64,000 nt of DNA from Epinephelus fuscoguttatus (GCF_011397635.1 NC_064763.1:24503437-24567436), one strand, 5' to 3'; positions 45,124-57,715 are shown, counted from the first letter of the stretch. A program made the numbers and translations. Notes: generated by a model from the sequence alone, not told the origin.

Positions 45124-45900
45124 AATGCTGCGTTCCATTTACCTCGGAGGTTGGACCTGGGAATGACGTCATGTGTTTATCGCGTTCCACTGCAACAATT
45201 CAGAAAACCAAGATGTTGTAAGCATTACCAGGTCAAGGCAGGCTAGCCAATGTTAGTAATACCAGTTAATATAAATGCATCACATCGAATTTTGTACTTA
45301 CGAACCCTTTAGCAAGGTGTCCACAGATAGAAGTTAAACAGGACTGTGGGTGCCACTGTTTTAATGGTACACAAAGTAGACAGAAGTACTAATTGACAGT
45401 CTATTACCACTAGGGTTCCCACTAACATGGAAAACCTGGAAAAGTCATCGAATTTCGCAATCACGTTGCCCATTTGAAGTCATTGAAAGTCATGAAAAAG
45501 TCAGGGAATTTTGTTGTGTGTAACAAAATTGTGACAATAATCTGTAGATAACCTTCAGTGTAATTTAACAGCAAATTAATTTTGGTTTGCTGTTGACTTG
45601 TGTAGCTTTAACATGCGTCGAAGTGTGACAACTTTTGTTTACCATCACGTATGTTTCGATATTTCCTCCTTGGGTTCGTCTCTCCCTTCCTGTGTGCCAG
45701 CCAGCTGAAATTATGGGTTGAATCTAGAATGTTTGAACAACATATCATGGAAATGTTGGGAAATTTTGTTTATGAAAATTTGTGGGAACCCTGCACTACA
45801 GTTTTCACTAGGAGCAGCCATCTTGGATTTTGAGGTCTTCGGGGGGGTTTCAGCTGACATTTCTGCCCGGGAATTCAGGAATTTCAAATTTCAAATGTAA
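45124..45900. repeat. Composite repeat with a nested GGGTTCCCAC...GTGGGAACCC element
   Basis: The outer parts carry TGCGTTCCATTTACCTCGGA on the left and AGCAGCCATCTTGGATTTTG on the right, phrases common in one fish repeat. Inside, 45413-45792 has inverted ends GGGTTCCCAC and GTGGGAACCC and internal runs of ATGGAAAACCTGGAAAAGTC and GTCATTGAAAGTCATGAAAA. It reads as one element inserted into another. Limits are approximate. Confidence 0.45.
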
Positions 45901-47017
45901 CGTACCATTAAACAAAAAAGACAGAGAGGCCTTTAATTATTTTCCATTATTTCATTATTTGTGTGAAAGGAGGGCAGGAATTGAATCAGGGTGGCCACAA
46001 CACCCCCACCCCCACCCCTTGGCCACCCTTCAGTGGCGCTGCTGATAAGACGGACAAAACTTAAGAGAGAAATGTGTCTCTCAGCTCATACAAGTATTAA
46101 GGTCTCCATGGTCTTGGTGGAACATTTCCACAGGGTGTCACTGTAGCACTGATTGTCCAAAATGACCTCTGGTGTGATGAAGAGCTTAAGAGCCTCACAC
46201 CATCACAAATCATGCTCCAGCAACTATATACACCATGAATACCAGTAAATCAAGCATCAACTTTATTAATAGTGTCAGTGGGGTATGATCTTACACAGTC
46301 TTTAACCTCGCAGAATATTGATATTTTTAATTATTAGCTCACACGTATAAGACATTCATGAACTCTATATCGCCACGTGGAAATGTTAGCTGACATTTCA
46401 CTTTGTGTGAATATCTGAAATGTACTTGTATGTGAGGTAATGAGTTGTTAGACATTTTTATTGGCTCATTTTTCAGATTAAAGCTCTGCTGAACACCAGA
46501 GGAAACTCCAAAGACACCTCCTGACTGCTGATGAACACACCGAGGTATGCTTGTTTTTCAGAAAACTGTCCATCTACTATCAGCTCGTGCCTCTGTTTTT
46601 ATTCTCTTATCTCTTCAAGGCACACACCACCAACAACGCAGGCCTCTCCACCTCCTCCTCCACCCCGCCCCCAACCTCAGACCGGAGCCACTGACCTGGT
46701 AACACACACAGCCATATGGTATGGCCAGGACGGGACTCCATACAGTAATTAGGGGGATGGTGCCGGACACTTGGCTCTGCTGCGGTGTAGGTTAAGCAGC
46801 ATGATTCCTCTCCTCTCCTGAACATCAGTAAATGGTTTACCCAAATTCTCAGGTATGTGTTAATTTAAGATGACTGAAAGGGAAGAAAAAATAAAACAGG
46901 CTATGTTGTTACACTCCTGTGCACTCATTGTTCTTATGCAAGCTGATTGTTTGTTATGGTCTCGACCCACACTGGGTGCGTTTGGGGAGTACACAGAGGT
47001 CTCTACAAATAAACACA

Positions 47018-47022
47018 CCATC

Positions 47023-47060
<38 letters not shown>

Positions 47061-47062
47061 TG
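47018..47062. repeat. (CA)n microsatellite
   Basis: An ACACAC tract of about 45 bp has one AAACAC interruption. A complementary-type (TG)n tract followed by (GA)n occurs at about 47480-47518, and shorter ones at 49118-49136 (TG) and 58460-58488 (CA). Confidence 0.9.
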
Positions 47063-47429
47063 ACATTTTCACCTTTGCCCCTGTGCCTGCTTTTGAGCCT
47101 TTATCTCTCTCGTGCAGATTTGTCGGTTTTGGCTGCAGGAAAATGAGACTTTAAATGGAGGCGTTTGATATTGTGAGTGCCTTTTTCCATTAATTTAATA
47201 GTTAAAGAAAGATAAAGAAAATGTGGGAGGTGACTGTCTTGATACAACATTGCATCAGCATCTAATCTTTCACGTTTCTGCTGGCGCGTGTCATGGTATT
47301 ATACGAGGAGTCCTTGATTCAGCAGGTTTTTAAATTCACAGTCATGCCACTGGAAGCATTTTAAATGCTCAGTTTAAGACACAGAGAGCTCTCCTCTTGG
47401 CTGCCGCTGTCCATCGCTGCCTCAACCTC

Positions 47430-47481
47430 GCTCTGACAAGGAGATGAGAAGGGGGGGAGGAGAGAGAGGCCGGGTAAAGCT

Positions 47482-47516
<35 letters not shown>

Positions 47517-47863
47517 GAGAAAGAGGGGGTTGGCTTTAGTGTGATGTGAATGGAATAGAATCAGCGCGAGAGGGAGAAAGAGGGAGGAGGACAGCACAAA
47601 TCAACCTGCCTCTTGACTTGAACAACAGAATAGAGGAGCCGGTAGACACAGAGATTGGGAAGTGCGTGCGTGTGTTTGTTTTATTTTTATTTTTGGAGAG
47701 AGGAAGAGAACGGCAGACAGGAGGAACTGAAGGAGGAGGACGAGAGAGCCTCACCGTGGAGATAGATAGCAGAAAAATGCTGTCATGGGGAGAGAAGGGG
47801 AGGGAGTCGGCAGAGAGGAACAGGATGAAACAAGGCAGGGTCGAGCACAGCTGAAATGTGGAG
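47430..47863 (+). other. GA-rich candidate 5' exon ending in a splice donor
   Basis: A GA-rich stretch runs from a (TG)n(GA)n microsatellite to CTGAAATGTGGAG at 47851-47863, followed at once by the good donor GTAAGCC. The 102-codon open frame at 47546-47854 is low-complexity (EGERGRR, GREKGRE types) and is more likely untranslated leader. If real, the gene would extend right with a very long intron. I found no partner exon, so this is only a possibility. Confidence 0.2.
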
Positions 47864-48399
47864 GTAAGCCTTTTCTTTCTGTATTAAGATTACGAAGAAT
47901 TCACATTCCAGCCTCCCCGTGCCCTCTTTCTGACGATAATGGATTCAGATAGATGGATCTGCACACCGTGTATGCCACATACCTCTGTATAGGCATGTTC
48001 TTATACTCACACAATCCAAAGAGACAATGTATGAGAGCAATAGAGGATATGAAATAATGGCTTGGCATTATCATATCCAGCTTGTCCTCCCTCTGCCTCT
48101 CTACCCATTGTGCTGTTGTCAGCCCTTTAAAAATGCATTTTACTCAGCAAGCCCTGCACATAACCATATACACGCGACATCCTAGGTTTGAATCCAGCTC
48201 GCAACCTTTGTCGCATTTCATCCCCGGCCTTCCCCCCCTTCCTCCCCTCCTCCTCTCCCGACACTAACCCCCCCCCCCATCATCTTTCCTGTCTCTCTCC
48301 ATTGTGCACCCTCCAACGAGACAGGATTGTCTTAAAAATGGTGTTGTGACATTGTCAAGAAGCCACTGCGAAACCTCGCTGTAGAGCGCTCCTGGCTGC

Positions 48400-48520
48400 A
48401 GGACTCAGAGATGAGGGCAAGGTGGAGGGAGGAGGGGAGGGGAGGGATGGATGGAGGGACACTGAGAGAATGAAAGAGAGACAGAGGAAAAAGAAGATGC
48501 AGGAACAAAAAGAGGAGCAG
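48400..48520. repeat. GA-rich low-complexity tract
   Basis: Purine-rich sequence such as GGAGGGAGGAGGGGAGGGG and GAATGAAAGAGAGACAGAGG, mirrored downstream by a C/T-rich stretch at 48736-48780. It generates spurious frames on both strands (48405-48650 minus and 48422-48796 plus). Confidence 0.7.
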
Positions 48521-49379
48521 GATTTTTTTTTTTTGTTTTACCCCCTAGATCCATATTTCCAAAGACAAATAAAAAGCCAGCAGTGTGCGGTGTGCAGGGG
48601 ATTTGTGTGGACGAGGAGCACTGTAGCACCACTGCATGTGATGTGCACAAACAATGATGGAATGGAGAACCACAACCGGAATTGGGGTGTTGTTTTCAAG
48701 GTGGCAGAGAAAATGAGGGATGCGGGAGTCAGGCTCCCTCCTCCTCCTCTCCCCTCCTCACCCTCCTCACCAACCCCCCTGCACTCTCCAATTTAGGATG
48801 GGGCTGTGTGTTTACGAGACGTTAGGGTTTCAGGGGATGGATAAGGCTGCTGAAGGGAAAGAAAGGCATGGATGGAGAGCTGGAGGGGTGGAGGGGCAGA
48901 GAGACAAGCAGCTTACATAAGCCAGTGCACTCAAAGGACGGGCCATTTAATTTACATCGAGCCGCATGGCTCCTCATTCAGTGTGGTGTTCACTGTGGTT
49001 GACATTAGCATTTTAAACAATAAAATGCAGTTTGACTTGACGTGATGGACTCATGGATGTGTGATACCTGAGTGCGACCTGATGGCATTGTGTTTGTGTC
49101 AGTGTCAACTTTGAATGTAGTGTGTGTGTGTGTGTGTAATAAAATCCACCTTCTGTAAGTGTACCCACAGTTAGTCTTTACGGTGAGTGTGTGCATGAGG
49201 TACAGTGACATAACGGTGCTAACAGTATGCAGCTTATTCATCCAACTCAGCTGCTGCCGACTTTTGTTCTGCCTCCATCCACCGCGCTGCCTTTACATTA
49301 TGTATCACAAAAGTCAAATTCTTGGTCAAGTAGTGTATTTATCAAACACGATCCAGAGCGCTTGAGTAATATTTGACAA

Positions 49380-49860
49380 AGCAGGTGCACAGAATCAAAA
49401 ATTTAATATAGAGGCCTGCTAATCCCACTGTGCCCCCTGTAGATCATAATTTGCTATCCACCTCCATGAAAATTTAATGATAGATTTTTTTGCCAAACAG
49501 AACGGCTCCATTAATTGCCCTCTCTCCTGAAGATGTGTTTTTTTATGTCAAATGGACGGAAATACACTCCATTTGTAAATTAGTTAACCAATTAGCGCCA
49601 GTTGGTTTTTATTATTTTTCAATAAGCGAATCACATCAAACGATTACATGTATGAAAACTACACACATGAAAGGATTACTAAACAGGCCAATCAGGCACA
49701 GGCCCAGGGGCTTTATAACGTAATGGCAAAGGTTACAATCAGCATTCACACCCAGGTCAAATGACTCTGCAGTAATCACTGATATTTATCAGCTCTGGCT
49801 TCAATTGGCATTGATGGAGATGCAACACCCCTATGAACATGCTAATTTTAGCCCCTTAAC
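49380..49860. other. Possible conserved non-coding element
   Basis: This non-repetitive, AT-rich segment has many homeodomain-type cores: GAAAATTTAATGATAG, CCATTAATTGCC, AGTTAACCAATTAGCGCC and ATGCTAATTTTAGCC. It also has a CCAATCAGG box and no long open frame. Composition like this is typical of developmental enhancers in fish. Conservation itself cannot be judged from one sequence, so this is a suggestion only. Confidence 0.2.
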
Positions 49861-50235
49861 CGACGAGATGCAATAACACGCCACCACAATATACCATCCG
49901 TCTATCCAAGCTGCACAAAAACATCGATTCAAATTGCACTGAGTTTGAAAAAGAGACTGACTAAGTAAGAGATATATAAAAAGAAGAAGAAGAAGCCACC
50001 AAGTTTTCACAGGCCTTCACATGCTGTTTTCTACCGTTTACTAACCTGTAACACACCGAAGAAACCCACACACAGAAAGGTGTATTCAACTGCTACAGAG
50101 CCATGTACACAGCTCTGATCTCTGGAGTCTATGTCCTATTTTTAGTGGCTTTTCCTGTGTTTAAAGAACCTATGTGCACATGCTAATTTGGTTTAGTGAA
50201 AAGGGGGTAAAATTAACTTGTACTGACCAGGAAAA

Positions 50236-50479
50236 GATTTTTAATGACCACAAAGAGATGCAAAGAAACTGCAAAGAGACACAAAATAACCACAAAAAAC
50301 TGGCAAAGCAACTAAAAAGAGACACAAAATTACCTCAAAGAGACACAAAACCACAAAGAGATTCATCACGACCACAACGATACAAAAAGTGTGTGTGTCC
50401 TGCACCTGTGTAGGAAAGGCGGTGGGGCCTTCACATATCTGTGCCTAGGGGCCCGGTGTCTGATAATCCGCCCCTGATT
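50236..50479. repeat. Short AC-rich array with unique tail (relative of 20170-22470)
   Basis: About ten degenerate units (AAAGAGACACAAAATTACC, CACAAAGAGA, AACCACAAAAAACTGG) are followed by the tail 50399-50479, which matches 22389-22470. The tail ends ATAATCCGCCCCTG. The same array-plus-tail arrangement at two loci indicates one dispersed family rather than two independent satellites. Confidence 0.7.
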
Positions 50480-50555
50480 ACATGTCTACCTGCTATTAGT
50501 AAGGAGTTCCAGCTTTGGATGTGAGTGGGAATGAGAGATCAGAGATGTGTGGATT

Positions 50556-50870
50556 AGGGCTGCAACTAACGATTTCATTTCCGAATGGTCATTATTGAAT
50601 AATCTGCTGTCTTCGCTTAGTCGTTTAATTGTTTGGCTGCTGAAATCATAATGTCACAGAGCGCAAGCTGACATTCACATTGCTTGTTTAGTCCAACCAG
50701 CACTGTGAAACCCAAATATATTTAGGTTACTGTCACGGAAAACTAAGGAAATGAGCAAATAATCACATTTAAGACGTTGGAGTCAGAGAATGTTTGGTGT
50801 TTTTGCTCAATAAATGACTTAAACGATTAATTGACTAATTGTTCCTGCTCCAAACTGGATACTGTGACAT
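50556..50870 (+). mobile_element. Degenerate TIR element of the AGGGCTGCAACTAACGAT type
   Basis: The left end AGGGCTGCAACTAACGATT is the well-known start of a common vertebrate miniature repeat. The right end holds ACGATTAATTGACTAATTG and a CTGCTCC remnant, roughly complementary. Inside are CACATTTAAGACGTTGGAGT and AGAGAATGTTTGGTG, matching on the opposite strand the TTCAGCTTCTTAATGTGGAT phrases seen at 43207 and 44311. Confidence 0.55.
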
Positions 50871-52429
50871 CCAGGACACGAGCACATTTTGAGATTGATC
50901 AGCTCTGGACGCACTTGACACTTGATGATCAGTCCTCATGAAGCTTCTGCATGAATGTATTGGCACTCAGTCTGCTGTTCTTCAGTCCAGCAGCAGTCGA
51001 ACTGGAGGCGGCGCAGCTATTTGACACGTTTAATATGTGAAACTCTGAACAAGTCCAAAAAGACTCTGGTACTTTTTTGTAGCCCAAGCTCAAACTGAAA
51101 TGTCCATGAGCAAAAAAACAAAAAAATAGCATACAAGCACAACAGCTCTGCTTTTTTAGTGTGATAATTTACAACCGAGGGGTGTCTTTTCCTATGAGAG
51201 GCTTCTTCTGTGGTACTATTCCAGGTTGAGTAGGAGGGGAGCGGAGTCAGAGGAGACTCTTGAATCGATCGGCCTACTTTTATTTCCTGCACCAAACAAG
51301 AGCCAAGAGAGCCTGAGCGTGTACATGTGTGTGCCGTGTTGTGGATTCAGATGCGGTGCTTGTTGTCTAGCAGAGCCATTAAAATAATCCTAAATGCTCC
51401 CTCAGTCGCTGCTTAATGCCAGCTGTAACCTCTGACATCTAAAACCATCATTATTATTGTAAAAAGTGAATCTTAGAGAGACACTAAAAACTACCGAACA
51501 GAGTAATGTTGTTGCTGTTTGCCCTTTTAAATGCAGGTGGAGAAGTGAATAACCTTTGTGTGCTTTACACTGAATAATGATGATGGCAGTTTGTTAGCAG
51601 CATCACAGCTGTGCAGTAAGATTGAGTCACTGTCAGGGCCGATAGATCCCGGCTAATAGCTCCTGATGCTGTTTGTCTGCCAGGATTTAAACTTTAATGC
51701 ACATCGTCTGTCCTGTTTCTCTGCTGAATGATACTGTGACTTCTAAAATGACCCTTTGTCAGCAAATAGCTGACAACAGTCAGCAATCAGCAGTATATAG
51801 CAGCAATAGGAGAAAGCAAGTTACAAAGATCCCTAAAGGTGTTTCCAGTTTGCGCTGCACCACACAGGAGAGGTCCATGTATGTATATTTGAACAAAAAA
51901 GTTGTCCCAAATCCAGCACAGGCACAAGCAAAGTGACTTTGATCTGTTTTTGCACTCAGTCATTGAGATTTAGAAGAACACGTTGTGAGGTTACCAGGCA
52001 GATTTGGTTCTGGTCTGAGTCAGCATCGTATCATCCCTCTCATTTGGAGCCATTTTGCATGGCTACACCCCGGCAGGCTCCCTGTGGGGGCTCAGCGAGG
52101 AAGGCAGTTGGACAGGCGGAGCCTTCTCCTCATCAAATGGCAGGATGCTGGCAGTGTAAGCCTCTGGGTGGATCCTCTTAGCTTGTGCTCTCTGTTGTCA
52201 CCTGTCCCCTGTTGGCCACTGGTCTCAAAGTTTCAGGCCTCATTGGTTTTGTCCGGAGGCTGCTGCCCTTTTGTTTTTTTAGTTGTCAAACCAGGGCTGT
52301 AGCATCATATTATGGGCTGAACGCATAAACAGTCTCTGTGTCTGAACCCCAATTGCAGCAATATGTAAAAACACCAAACTTATTGGTTTCTGTTGTCGTT
52401 TTCAGTCATAACTGTAACATTTAAAGGTG

Positions 52430-52640
52430 TATAGTGAAACACTGCAGTCTGACCTACCTGACATGTCTGCTGTGTTTTTTTATGTAGCTAAGCTAAGCTA
52501 AGCAATGTTCTGCTGTGGATGTGGGCTGCAGCAAAATGTATTTTAGCCACCTAGAAAAATCAGTATCAAGTCTACGCTGTATTTGAATATTTGCCCTACT
52601 TTACCTTACACACTAACCAACTGAGGCTGCGGTAGACCAG
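52430..52640 (+). repeat. Dispersed repeat, family E (short copy)
   Basis: It contains ACCTACCTGACATGTCTGC, AGCTAAGCTAAGCTAAGCAA, TTCTGCTGTGGATGTGGGC, AAAATGTATTTTAGCCACC and GCTGTATTTGAATATTTGCC. These parallel the copy at 14717-15000 in the abcg4 intron in the same order. Confidence 0.5.
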
Positions 52641-52977
52641 CAATTCAGTGTTCCGCTGAGTAAAATGTTTCTGCCAGTGGCGTCTGGTGGCTTTAATATA
52701 GTTGCTTCAATTAAATGTTGAAAAAGGCGGTGAAAATATCTAAATATAATGTACACTTAAACTTATATTGATGTTTTAGGTGACTAAAAACTAACCAGTT
52801 GAGGCAGTGTGTGCTCAGCGTTGTTTGATTTTATGTATGGGATGTGATGATTTTCTACCCAGAATTTATTGTAAATTAACATTGTGATTTGACTTGTAGT
52901 ATATTATACAATAAAATGGGCTATAATGTCAAACACTGTAGCTATGATGCTGTTTTAAAGGGGTGAGAATCACCAGA

Positions 52978-53785
52978 GGTCCCACGATACAATACGATCA
53001 CGATACTTAGGTAACGATACAATATTATTGCAATTTCAAATGTATTGCAATATGCTGAGTATCGCGATAACATATTGCAGTATATTGTGATTTTTTTCAA
53101 CAGCAAATTAAGTTCCCAAAGGAAAACTTTGTCAACGTTTGTTTTTATCTAATAAGATACATTTCTCAGTCTGTTCATCTCACTTCAGGTCAGTTTTATT
53201 GGAACAAAATGTATCTATTGGACTGACAAAGAAATTGATAATAATTAATTCATTCATCTTCTAACCGCTTCATTCTCTTGAGGGTCGCGGGGGGGCTGGA
53301 GCCTATCCCAGCTGACATTGGGCGAGAGGCAGGGTACACCCTGGACAGGTCGCCAGACTATCGCAGGGCTGACACATAGAGACAAACAACCATTCACACT
53401 CACATTCACACCTACGGACAATTTAGAGTTATCAATTAACCTAGTCCCCAATCTGCATGTCTTTGGACTGTGGGAGGAAGCCGGAGTGCCCGGAGAGAAC
53501 CCACGCTGACACAGGGAGAACATGCAAACTCCGCACAGAAGGGCTCCCATGCTCGAACCCGGCAACCCTCTTGCTGTGAGGCGAGAGTGCTAACCACCAC
53601 ACCACCGTGCTGCCATTGATAATAACATTTTACCAAAAGTTTAATTTGTATTTAAAATATTATTAATTCATTTAATTAAAAAAAATCAATACTTGGTGAC
53701 CATGTAGCGATACGATATTGTCACACAAAAATATCGCGATACTATTCTATATCGATGATATATCGGTTTATGATACTGATTAATT
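52978..53785. repeat. CGATAC-rich dispersed repeat interrupted by a SINE
   Basis: The left part has CCCACGATACAATACGATCA, TATTGCAATATGCTGAGTAT and CGCGATAACATATTGCAGTA. The right part has TAGCGATACGATATTGTCAC and AAAATATCGCGATACTATTC. These halves belong together and are split by the minus-strand SINE at 53245-53614, so this repeat is older than the SINE insertion. Confidence 0.6.
53245..53614 (-). mobile_element. tRNA-derived SINE, minus strand, with 11-bp target duplication
   Basis: On the minus strand this reads GGCAGCACGGTGGTGTGGTT, then a B-box-like GGTTCGAGC region, TGGACTGTGGGAGGAAGCCG on the complementary side, and an ATGAATGAATT tail. It matches 39520-39886. ATTGATAATAA occurs at 53234-53244 and again at 53615-53625, an 11-bp target-site duplication expected from LINE-driven insertion. 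Confidence 0.85.
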
Positions 53786-54439
53786 TATACAATGCAAATA
53801 TGCTGCAGGCTTGTTTCCTGGCTGTCTGACTGCCTTCGATCTTAAGAACTGCTTATTTTAGTGAAACCCTTCTGAAACTGTTCATTGTCCTCAACTTTCT
53901 TTTGAAAAAAATTAGTCAAAAGTTGCTTGCCCTCAGTTTGCGTTCTTTCCCTGTGATTTCTGTATTTCCTTTTTTGAACCCAATTTTTTGTGGGAAATGA
54001 CATCACTGTGTATGTTGTGGCTACAGCAGCATAAGCGGTCGTTCACTTGGTTCACACTGCATTTAATTACAAATCTTTGTGCAGAGGTGACTAAACCATT
54101 TGTCGCCTTTTGTAAGGAATGAGATTGCCTTCACAGCATCTATACTATTTTTTAATACAAAGTTCCGTCTCTTAGTCATTTTATTCAGCCAGTTTTAATT
54201 TAGTAATGGCATTATTTCCTTAGAAATAAAGATATGTTTAAATTAATTTTGATAAGCCAAAAGTAATTTGTAAACTAGGTGCTTTTTTTGAAGAGTGACC
54301 TTCCTCTGTTTAAGTAGCATTGATTGTACTTTAGCCACACTGTATGCCATTGTTTTGTTACTGTATGTAATGTTTGTACTCCATGCCATGTGATCTGGTT
54401 GTGAGTCAAATAAATGAAACAACAAACAAACAACAAATT

Positions 54440-54530
54440 TTCCATCCCAGGTTTTTTGTGGGCCCCGCTCCCATTGGGGCCCTGGGTAATCAGTCCCGCT
54501 CGCCCCCCCCACTGTGACGCCCCTAACTGC
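54440..54530. repeat. GGGCCCC-rich repeat terminus
   Basis: TTTTTTGTGGGCCCCGCTCC, CATTGGGGCCCTGGGTAATC and CCCCCCCCACTGTGACGCCC form a segment common at one end of fish dispersed repeats. It is similar in style, though not clearly homologous, to the GGGGCCC-containing tails at 22440 and 50447. Confidence 0.4.
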
Positions 54531-54534
54531 ATGG

Positions 54535-56980
54535 TTGAAATAAATTAGTCGGACTAATATTGAGTGAGATTTTTTCTATCATTCAGGGAGTTAATTCTCA
54601 GTGGCTACAGAATCACTGTTGTCTTTTTGTCCATTTAAGCTCTAATAATGTCCCTGGATGATTCTGGAACACCCACTGTCTGCACAAAGCAATTCTGTTA
54701 AATGTTTCAAATGGCACAAAGGAATAATAGTCATTAATATCCTTTCCCAAACCACTCACAAAATCTATCGTCTGTGCGAGTGTGAAGTCAAGGGTGAACA
54801 AAGGGATAGGTGCTTCAAGTACAAAGAAAGTAATGATTGTTGATGAACAATGTTTTCGACCTATTTAAATTAATGACGTGATAGATTTGATGATCATTGT
54901 GCTGTCTGTGGAGAGAGACAAAAAAAAATTGAGCCGGGGATTTCTAACAACAAAATCCTGATGTAATAGCACTAAAATATGCAGGAGCTGCCGCCTCTTT
55001 GAGACATATTTACGTAAGCATCTGCTGTGAATACTTCCATTTCTGTCTTTTGTATTTAGACGTATTTACATGTATAAAAATCCCTCAGTGTGCACCACGT
55101 CCACGTGTTACAAAATGTCCCCTTTGAGAAACACATTGGCGCTTATTGTCCTTAATCACAATGTCCCTCTCAGTTATGTCATACATACATTAAACCATTA
55201 AGCGGTGCAGTGGCTCCTTCTCATTGTTCACGTTGCTATTACAGGAGAAGTGCACTCAAGGGTATTCAGAGCCACTGAAAGCAGACCAGGACCGACCATT
55301 CATACTCGCACCACGTCACTTCATCGCCATTCTTAGCAGATAGAGACTCTGAAAAAAGGTAGAAAACATCCCGTGCTGAGAGGAGTGTAAAAATACCTTC
55401 ATGAAGTATAGTCTATTCTCAGGCTGACGCATGAAATATTAGAGATTATCAGCGTATTTATTTATGACTGAGGGGCCTCTTTGTTCTGTCACAACTATGA
55501 GGAGGAAGTTGCAACCTCAACTGTTTCATTTACATGTTAAAGGCAGCGTTAATAAAGAAGTGAGAGCAGTTTGAGCTGAAACCTTTTAGTGCTGCGCTGT
55601 CTGTCGGCTCTTATAGCCACCACACACAAGAAACTGACTGTGACCTCAGAGGGCTGGAGGGGTGAGGTGGGGAGAGAAGGGGTGTCACGCATTTACTTTG
55701 AAATTACGTCCTCTCACATTTTGCATATCCTTGTTCATTTGTTTTTTTAACGTGACACAAATACTTGCCTCGCAGTCACGGCGGTTATGTGTCAATTTTA
55801 TGCCTTAGTGAAGAAAAATTAGCACCAGAAATAATAATGTTGGCTCCAGGCGCAGACTGATAAACTCCTGAGCAGGTTTCTGTCTGTAATGGCTCAGTGA
55901 ATCATTCCATGCAAGCATTAGTGCACACCAGTAATTCACACGATGCACAGCAGTCTCCTGGTGACGCACTATGTGTTTTTATTCACCAGTGCAAAGCCAC
56001 AGACGTACAGAACCTGCTCCTTCTTGTGACCAGAGCCTCCATAGCATCACAACAAATCCGCCGCTATCTGCATCACCACGGTTAGCATACTGGTGCACGA
56101 GCTGCTGTTTTTTTTTTTTTATGTAGGTCAGAAGGTGCAGAGCCGCTGGTGTAAATGACAGGCCACCAGGCAGGAGAGAGGCTGTAAACTGCAGCAAGTG
56201 CTTGTCTGCAACGTGCAGATGTAAAGAGAGTCCTCCCAGAATAATATATGAGTAGGGTTTTTTTTTTCACATTCGGATAATCGTGATGTTTGGACCTTTT
56301 ATTGTTTGTAATTAGCTTCACTGGCTTCAAGCTGCATCACATGTAAGAGTTTATAGTAGCTACTCCTAGCTGCAGTGGATGCAGTTTTTTATACTTTACT
56401 GCAAGAGTGCATAACCTAGATTTACACTTGCTTGTCTGTGGTGAATGATATTTGTAATTACAGCATTTTTACAATATTTGTATATTTTATGATGATGAAA
56501 TCAGGATATCACACTGGGTGACCATCAATATTAACTAATCACATTTCACTTAGGCCATCAGTTTAACACAGTAATCTCCTAATAGGTGTAATCTCCCTGG
56601 CTGGGCCTTGATTTCTCTGTCAAAGGTGTGTGGAGACTTCATGCCTGAGCTGTGAAAGTCAACAAGACACAGTAGTCTTATTTCTCCAAATAATGATCTC
56701 TAAAGCTGGGTTTCCACCAAATACTTTCGGTATAGTGTAACTGGTATGAACATGTACCTAAACCCTAGATCTGTTTTGCATTTTCATTGCAGACATTTCT
56801 CATAAATGTAGGCAGGGTTGTTACTGGATGGTGGTAGCAGCATCACTGCTTCATTCTGGACCTAACTGATGGAGCACAGAGCGGGGTTTCGCAACATTTT
56901 CAGAAAAAGAATCGGCTGGAGTGTTTGGAGCAAGGTGTAGTGCTGCCAGAGCGCACAAGAATGATGCGCTGCCTCTTTTT
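54535..56980. other. No recognisable gene
   Basis: I saw no exon-like conserved peptide, RNA gene or clear transposon in this stretch. Short T-rich runs (about 56108-56120 and 56258-56269) and chance open frames of up to 89 codons are the only content. An open frame at 55897-56085 has no recognisable similarity. Confidence 0.4.
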
Positions 56981-56994
56981 TTGAGGAAATTAAA

Positions 56995-57715
56995 TATTTT
57001 TGCAGTTCGCATAAAACGATTAAAATATAATAATTTAATAATAATCTTTATTTATAAAGCACTTTTCAAAACTCAGTTAAAAACCGTCAAAAATGAAAAC
57101 AGACAAGACATGAAAACAACTTTTAAAAGAACTGATAAAAACACTTTAGTGTATAAAACTGAGGAAATAAAAGACAGTTTAAATGAACTTACAACTCAAG
57201 TAAAATCAGGTAAGGCTCCCCCAATAAAAGTATGTTTTAAGAAGGGACTTAAAGGAGATCATTGACTCGGCTGACCTGATTTCCTCAGGCAGACCGTCTC
57301 AGAGCCTCGGGGCCCTGACAGCAAACGCTCTGTCCCCTTAAGTTTTCAGCCGGGCCCCTGCAACAGACAGAAGACCTCTGCCTGAGGACCTCAAAGTACA
57401 TCCTGGCGTGTACAGCACTAAGAGGTCGGAGATATATTTGACAAAGGGACGATGAAGAGCCGTAAAAGTATTAGTAAAATCTTAAAATCTATTATAAAAC
57501 ACACTGGGAGCTGGTGTAAAGATGAAGCTGAATTCTGTACAGTCTGGAGTTGATTAATAGGTTTTTGATTCAGGCAAGAAAAGAGGCTGTTGCAGTTATC
57601 CAGGCGTGACGAGATGAAGCCGTGTAAAATTGTCTTAGTGTCTATAAAAGTTAAAATGGATCGTACTTTTGAAATACTTCTAAAATTATGAAAACGTGAT
57701 TGTGCGAGCTTCATG
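56995..57715 (-). mobile_element. LINE-related remnant with reverse-transcriptase C-terminal peptide
   Basis: The minus-strand frame 57418-57714 reads FHNFRSISKVRSILTF, then SRLDNCNSLFSCLNQK, INQLQTVQNSAS and LPVCFIIDFKILLILLRL. This is the common C-terminal region of fish non-LTR reverse transcriptases (usual pattern SRLDYCNSL, RLQxVQNAAA, LHWLPV, RIDFKIL). The segment between VQNSAS and LPV is shortened. The 56995-57400 part carries the familiar TCTTTATTTATAAAGCACTT start of another repeat. It is non-functional. Confidence 0.65.

Noticed and set aside
46480..46700. Two exon-like segments (46479-46543 followed by GTATGC; 46620-46699 followed by GTAACAC)
   Set aside because: Splice-like borders exist, but the first has an in-frame stop in the likely frame and the second is a proline-rich low-complexity stretch (SPPPPPPRPQPQ). 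No homologue was recognised.
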